NCBI GenBank assembly: GCA_019925105.1
Contig: JAHGAU010000019.1
Location: 930,001 to 994,000 of the forward strand
Source of the DNA: Niebla homalea
Lineage: Eukaryota > Ascomycota > Lecanoromycetes > Lecanorales > Ramalinaceae
DNA length: 64,000 bases
Reading direction: 5' to 3'
The notes below the pieces were generated by a model. The model did not search any database and was not told the origin of the DNA. It was given only the letters and a program-made list of their open reading frames with translations. Positions within the stretch are counted from its first letter, which is position 1. Every line of letters starts with the position of its first letter. Shown one piece after another: positions 61,301-64,000 of this stretch. The translations under genes and the position numbers were made by a program.

Positions 61301-64000
61301 CTAGTTGATGTCAGACTCCCGTATGGACCATGCGAATGTACGCCTACCGCTACTATTGCTACCATCGATCGCAATCACGAGGGCGAACCAAATATTGGTC
61401 GCGGAGCTGGTTGCTTAACCTGGATCACAGATACTGAAGAGGGCAAAACTCTCGTCCCAATCGGCACGACAGGGGAGTTGGTGCTGGAAGGACCCATCGT
61501 TGGGCTTGGATATCTTGGTAACGAAGCAAAGACAGCAGCAGCTTTTATCGAGCGCCCACCCTGGCTTAGTGCTGTTGGGCAAAATCGTAGGGGTCCTTTC
61601 TATAGGACTGCCGATCTTGTGAGATACAATCTGGACGGAACTCTCATGTTCATTGGCCGAAAGGACGCCCAAGTCAAGATTCATGGTCAACGAGTCGAGC
61701 TTGCAGAGATTGAGAGCTTCATGGCTCGTCATGCACGCACACGCCAGTCAGCAGCTCTGTATCCTCAGACCGGTCCCTTTGCAAAGAAGCTGGTGGGAGT
61801 GTTCGACACCCATGGTCGCCAAACAAGCAAGACTACAGCTGTTATCGATTTGATCGACGCAGATGCTGATCCCAGTGTTGCGCAGCATATTCAGAACCTC
61901 GAAGCTCTGTTGAGTGAGTATTTGCCGCCATATATGGTTCCTTCTATCTGGGTACCCCTTAAGGATCTGCCTCTTAACGCTTCAGGAAAGCTCAATCGAC
62001 ATCTCTTAGAAGACTGGCTGTGCCGTCTAGGCTCGCAGACTGTTGCCAAGATCGACACGGTCATGAGTCACCCGTCCACGACTGTCGAGCCTCAGACACA
62101 TAGACAACATATTTTACGCAACGCCTGTGGTGACATCCTGAACTTACCGCCAGCCGAGATTAATATACAGCGCTCGTTTGTTGCAAACGGCGGTGATTCG
62201 ATATCAGCAATGCGTCTGTCGCCTTACTGTCGTACTTTAGGCCTGACACTCTCAGTTTCTAGCCTGCTAAAGGGTAAGTCCCTAAGTATCGTGGCAGACT
62301 CCGCCTCGATGGATGCCGCAACACCTGTCTTGACCCATTCCGAGGTCCTTGACAAGGCTTTCAGTCTATCGCCAATTCAGAGGTGGTTCTTTGATCAAGC
62401 GCCACGGGAGGAACATCTCAATGAAAGACACTACTACAACCAAGGCTTCTACGTTAGGATGAGTCGCTTCGTGTCTCCTGAGAGATTGTCTGTCGCTGTG
62501 CGCAAGATTGTTCAACACCATTCCATGCTTCGTGCACGGTTCACGACGTCTAAGAGCGGCTGGACGCAAACCGCTCCTAGGGTAGAAGACGCTGTCTATC
62601 ACTTCAGCTCTGCGGATGCTCAGAGCTTATCTGAGATCAAGTCAAATGCTACCAAGCTCCATCGAAGGCTGAACTTTGAGCAGGGCCCAGTCTTTGCCAC
62701 AGCACTCTATCACCTGACCACTGAAAGCGTTCAGTATTTCATCCTGGTTGCCCATCATTTGGTGGTTGATCTGGTGTCATGGCGCATCATACTAGACGAC
62801 CTGGAAGCCTTGTTGTCAGATAAGGAGCTCATGCACAGCACTCCATTCCAGGATTGGACGCAACTGCAAGCCGAAGAAGCACGGTCGTCAAGATTTTCAC
62901 CCGAGAAAGTCCTCTCGACTACTAATGTACATGATAATCTGGATTTCTGGGACTTCAACGAGCAGACCTCTAATACTACTCACGACCATATTGTGAAGAC
63001 TTTCGAGGCGGATCTTGCCACGACATCATTACTACTCAAAGATTCTAACACTGCATTCAATTCTGAACCTGTTGATATCATCCTAGCTGCAGTATGGAAT
63101 GCTTTTTTTCACTCATTTCCTGAACGGACAGGGCTCACCATCTTCAACGAGGGTCACGGCCGTGAACCACTAACGGACACAACTATCGATCTATCCCGGA
63201 CTGTTGGCTGGTTCACAACCCTCAGTCCTATACATGTGGATCGAAGCGTAGACAATAGCGTTGTGCACACAGTAAGACTGGTCAAAGATGCTCGAAGACG
63301 TCTGCCGATTAATGGACTAGCATACTGGGTCTCAAGATTCTTGAACCCGGATGGCATCAAAGCCTTTGAGTCGCACAGCTCTCCCATGGAGGTCCAATTC
63401 AACTATCACGGCCAGTTTCAACAGTTCGAGCGACAAGACTCCCTCTTCACTGCAATAAATCTTGATGACGCCGTGCCTGCAACAAGCCCGCACATGCCAA
63501 CCTCTGTCCTAATCGATATCAATGTCATGATTGAGGCTGGAGTGGCCAAGTTTTGTTTTGCTTGGAATCGACACATCGACCACCAAGATTCGATTCTGGC
63601 CTGGACCGCACAGATCCTACCATCGTTGCAATCGCTTTGCAACGAACTGCGTGGCAGATCGGCATCGCGCACTTTGTGTGATTTCGAGTTCCTGAGCCTT
63701 GATTACAGTGGACTAGACGAATTGCAGAACAAAATTCTACCGCACCTTGAGCTCTTCAACGATTCTCACATCGAGGACGTTCTACCATGCCTTCCGATGG
63801 TCGATGGCATCCTACTAAGTCAAACAAAGGGCACAGGGTCATACGAGACTTCTCAGACCTGGCAAATCGTGCCACGCGGATCACATCGCATCGAGATCAG
63901 TAAGCTCGTCGATGCCTGGCAAGCATTGATCGCACGTCATTCGGCATTGCGAACCGTTTTCATTGAAAGCATGGATGCCACTCGTAGTGCCTTCAATTCC
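55346..64000 (+). CDS. Non-ribosomal peptide synthetase, 5' part (T-C-A-T-C-A-T-E-C..)
   Basis: Open without stop or intron for 2,885 codons to the window edge; the 3' end is missing. The ATG at 55,346 is the first after an in-frame TAG (55,274). Domains with key residues: T1 LGGDSI (Ser85); C1 HHAVYDGW (290-297); A1 FTSGSTGEPKG (764-774), NLYGPTE (894-900), YKTGDL (994-999), Lys1119; T2 IGGDSI (Ser1188); C2 HHALYDGW (1393-1400); A2 FTSGTTGIPNG (1861-1871), YGPCE (1993-1997), YRTADL (2086-2091), Lys2215; T3 NGGDSI (Ser2285); E domain HHLVVDLVSW (2470-2479), EGHGRE (2602-2607), RTVGWF; C3 starting VLPCLPMVDGIL (2812). The three Ser carry phosphopantetheine. It makes a peptide whose second activated residue is epimerised. 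Odd points: no A domain before T1, and A2 core substitutions. Product unknown. Confidence 0.97.
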   Translation, partial: MDSEPTSVSAATGNLPAQKVQKELPEDSQDCEPKGFIMESPTSLQEPTSLDSVELRLQALWSSVLALDLDSIKPDDSFLRLGGDSIAAMKLVGTAREQGLLLSAADVFRQSTLHRMAGMVSKLPEGDAVVAPFALLQEPYDVTSIRTEVATACEVEAAAIEDVFPCTPLQEGLLALTAKHSGDYVARYAFRLLPTIDVQRLRSAWIRVVATNPTLRTRIIDIPTRGLVQVVMKHSTLQACQATNMTLAKYLDLDGSALTGLGLPLVRSAVLQESDADAEPSRSFFVWTVHHAVYDGWSKTILLEQLAKVYHSAQDPSKGLPTAVPPQFQAFVKHIKAVPEDELISFWFTQFEDLEAEPFPLLPWPGYQPRSNEARTHAIDGLQWPSHAGVTPTVVLRAAWGILSSKYTNTKDTVFGVTVSGRQTAFQGVDQLTGPTIATVPLRVILNPAMNVQDMLLQIQQQAVGMTEYEQAGLQTIRRVSPQAARACDFNSLLVIQPGIVREEQDVLDSLFVTDSQYHAGPDEEMAEFRTYALSLECQLHDDNVGISVRFDSVVLDGEQVVLLMQQLEHIVRQLCDARLAQTKLADLDLASQQDLEQIWRWNSSVPLDVESAVVHDLIAETTKHQPGAQAICAWNGEWTYRELDELSTSLAHQIMGQGVQPGVIVPLCIEKSKWMPVAMVAVMKAGGASIALDYAQPEQRLLSIMRQVSPVIILTSAANESLAHRLTAGPVAVVDERLTGRLTLNAGRTLPMVQPSDMLYLVFTSGSTGEPKGVVVTHANITSAILHQRRCLGFNSKSRLFDFASYMFDVVWCNLLQGLSAGACICIPSNEDRRNDVVGAAIRLSVNTAILTPSIARGLDMEALENLIHVLFIGEPLSMSVVDGLPPNTMVTNLYGPTECTTFSTAQVVDRASSKRISIGTGLGLNTWLVDPSDDSKLVPRGCIGELLLEGPLVAAGYLGKAVTTAAVFVNDLAWRLEKPASAGAKGRCNRLYKTGDLARYNIDGSLEFLGRRDSQVKLNGQRVELGDIEHHIKACLEHSEIIDIVAAVAKPQSSHKEVLVAFLEIHKVSSFEDTAFDAAFSKLTNVVNSRLSARVPAYMIPSAYIPLDCIPTTPSGKTDRRKLKTMTQRLSFQEVTATNSDSLLSEKRQPSTDVEICLQSLWAAVLGLEAMDISATDSFLRIGGDSISAMRLVAAARKRALALSVAEVFQHPILSDMALAAQMLESNHIPEQIAPFTLILKAGSTADHLRQQIASLFDDVEASQVEDAFPCTPLQEGLLALTSRRFGDYVAQFVYMLQPTADVQQFMQAWETVVKATPILRTRIIDVPGHGLIQTIISQPAKWTRQNDPMTLDNYRRADREFTTGLGTPLTRYAVLRAPEDGSRNFVWTIHHALYDGWSIPLILERLEGFVAPLLPSPPFQSFVKHITEIDKSAAAKYWEQQFKGLEAQIFPQLPSSTHQPLSTAFTKRHLQVPHWPDTGITPSSVLRAAWSLLASKYANGADVIFGVTVAGRQAAVTDVERMMGPTIATVPVRITLDWSQMTVEQLLRQVQTQSAGMIAYEQTGLQRIRRISPEAERACQFQTLLVVHAADEDEPRQQCTSSRWFISKRDEDGSDDTNVTVADTHALTLECDLQRHGLRLRAAHDTSVIDADRVQRLAVQLEHVIQQLCASSNASKCLSKLDLLCEQDAHDVWSRNAVLPEADDSCLHDLVTETARKQPQAMAINAWDGDYTYQQFDELSSLLARYLISRWVDRNAIVPLYFRKSKWAPVAMLAVMKAGGASVMMDSCQPPERMKCVLDQIKPVVFITSAGDEKLVSSLSDTLTIVLNDNLMRQIASSVVTEAILPRVQPSDRLYLIFTSGTTGIPNGAQISHSNVCSALRYQRQAHGYTSDARVYDFGSYAFDSVWVNFMSTFTIGACLCIPSERERSDDLSGSIKRFNPTILDITPSAATILDDSTIASLRTLILGGERLTSEYAKRWSRLVDVRLPYGPCECTPTATIATIDRNHEGEPNIGRGAGCLTWITDTEEGKTLVPIGTTGELVLEGPIVGLGYLGNEAKTAAAFIERPPWLSAVGQNRRGPFYRTADLVRYNLDGTLMFIGRKDAQVKIHGQRVELAEIESFMARHARTRQSAALYPQTGPFAKKLVGVFDTHGRQTSKTTAVIDLIDADADPSVAQHIQNLEALLSEYLPPYMVPSIWVPLKDLPLNASGKLNRHLLEDWLCRLGSQTVAKIDTVMSHPSTTVEPQTHRQHILRNACGDILNLPPAEINIQRSFVANGGDSISAMRLSPYCRTLGLTLSVSSLLKGKSLSIVADSASMDAATPVLTHSEVLDKAFSLSPIQRWFFDQAPREEHLNERHYYNQGFYVRMSRFVSPERLSVAVRKIVQHHSMLRARFTTSKSGWTQTAPRVEDAVYHFSSADAQSLSEIKSNATKLHRRLNFEQGPVFATALYHLTTESVQYFILVAHHLVVDLVSWRIILDDLEALLSDKELMHSTPFQDWTQLQAEEARSSRFSPEKVLSTTNVHDNLDFWDFNEQTSNTTHDHIVKTFEADLATTSLLLKDSNTAFNSEPVDIILAAVWNAFFHSFPERTGLTIFNEGHGREPLTDTTIDLSRTVGWFTTLSPIHVDRSVDNSVVHTVRLVKDARRRLPINGLAYWVSRFLNPDGIKAFESHSSPMEVQFNYHGQFQQFERQDSLFTAINLDDAVPATSPHMPTSVLIDINVMIEAGVAKFCFAWNRHIDHQDSILAWTAQILPSLQSLCNELRGRSASRTLCDFEFLSLDYSGLDELQNKILPHLELFNDSHIEDVLPCLPMVDGILLSQTKGTGSYETSQTWQIVPRGSHRIEISKLVDAWQALIARHSALRTVFIESMDATRSAFNS
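55500..55730 (+). other. NRPS T1: lone N-terminal carrier domain
   Basis: A complete carrier domain (about residues 52-128) with phosphopantetheine Ser85 in LGGDSI. It resembles T2 closely (DSFLRxGGDSI then AMxLV). No adenylation domain precedes it in this gene, so it must be loaded by another protein or be vestigial. Confidence 0.88.
57149..58735 (+). other. NRPS A1: first adenylation domain
   Basis: Residues ~602-1130. All core motifs look intact, including A3 (TSGSTGEPKG), A5 (YGPTE), A7 (YKTGDL), A8 (NGQRVELGDIE) and the A10 Lys1119. By manual alignment to gramicidin synthetase A, the ten specificity positions read roughly D-V-C-L-L-I-L-T-F-K, a hydrophobic pocket; fungal codes are poorly predictive, so no substrate is named. 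Confidence 0.8.
60435..62035 (+). other. NRPS A2: second adenylation domain, diverged core motifs
   Basis: Residues ~1697-2230. The catalytic A10 Lys2215 (NASGKLNR) is present, but the A3 loop has Asn1870 for the usual Lys, A5 has YGPCE and A7 has Ala2089 for Gly (YRTADL). The manually aligned specificity code is roughly D-S-V-I-I-G-P-P-T-K. It could be active with altered kinetics or partly degenerate. Confidence 0.75.
62345..63720 (+). other. NRPS E: epimerisation domain
   Basis: Residues ~2334-2792. HHLVVDLVSWR, EGHGRE, RTVGWFTT and FNYHG are the diagnostic E-domain motifs, with the catalytic His2471 and Glu2602 present. It should convert the residue on T3 from L to D before transfer by the following C domain, whose VLPCLPMVDGILLSQ start fits the class that follows E domains. 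Confidence 0.87.

Overview
This window looks like filamentous ascomycete (Pezizomycotina) chromosome, cut by a compositional boundary near position 51,780. From 1 to about 51,780 the DNA is extremely AT-rich. CA and TG dinucleotides are almost absent, while CG, CC and GG survive. This is the mark of repeat-induced point mutation (RIP), which turns CpA into TpA in duplicated DNA. No intact host gene is visible there. From about 51,780 to 64,000 composition is normal and two divergent secondary-metabolism genes appear.

The AT-rich block is a graveyard of nested transposons. Five copies (A-E) of one ~5.8-kb LINE, all on the + strand and all with (AATC)n-type tails, can be followed. B sits inside E, E inside C, and C (like A) inside an unclassified ~4.5-kb repeat called R2 here. 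Copy D lies farther right. A second R2 copy starts where the first ends, and a third is a 5' fragment. Into this mutated background have landed less mutated short elements: a solo LTR (15,305), a gag-bearing LTR element (31,209-33,527), a fold-back MITE (37,411-37,863), a tandem LTR-int-LTR-int-LTR array (41,727-44,319), a second solo LTR of that array's family (48,448) and a 186-bp LTR-like insert (48,741). A 5'-truncated Ty3/gypsy element (47,104-51,389) keeps recognisable RT, RNase H and integrase, a polypurine tract and a 3' LTR. Two and a half telomere-type repeats (TTAGGG) lie just before the boundary.

The gene-rich end holds a microsomal cytochrome P450 gene (minus strand, two exons, 522 aa) and, divergently across a 1.2-kb shared promoter, a very large non-ribosomal peptide synthetase (NRPS) gene. 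The NRPS is open without stop or intron from 55,346 to the window edge (2,885 codons). It is absent from simple ORF lists because it has no stop inside the window. Its domain order is T-C-A-T-C-A-T-E-C(partial): it starts with a carrier domain that has no adenylation domain of its own, activates at least two residues and predicts epimerisation of the second. The shared promoter contains three CCG...CGG dyads and a repeated 13-mer, suitable for a Zn2Cys6 regulator. The simplest reading is the edge of a peptide biosynthetic cluster bordering a RIP-mutated, probably heterochromatic repeat block. Further cluster genes would lie beyond 64,000. The product cannot be named from this sequence.
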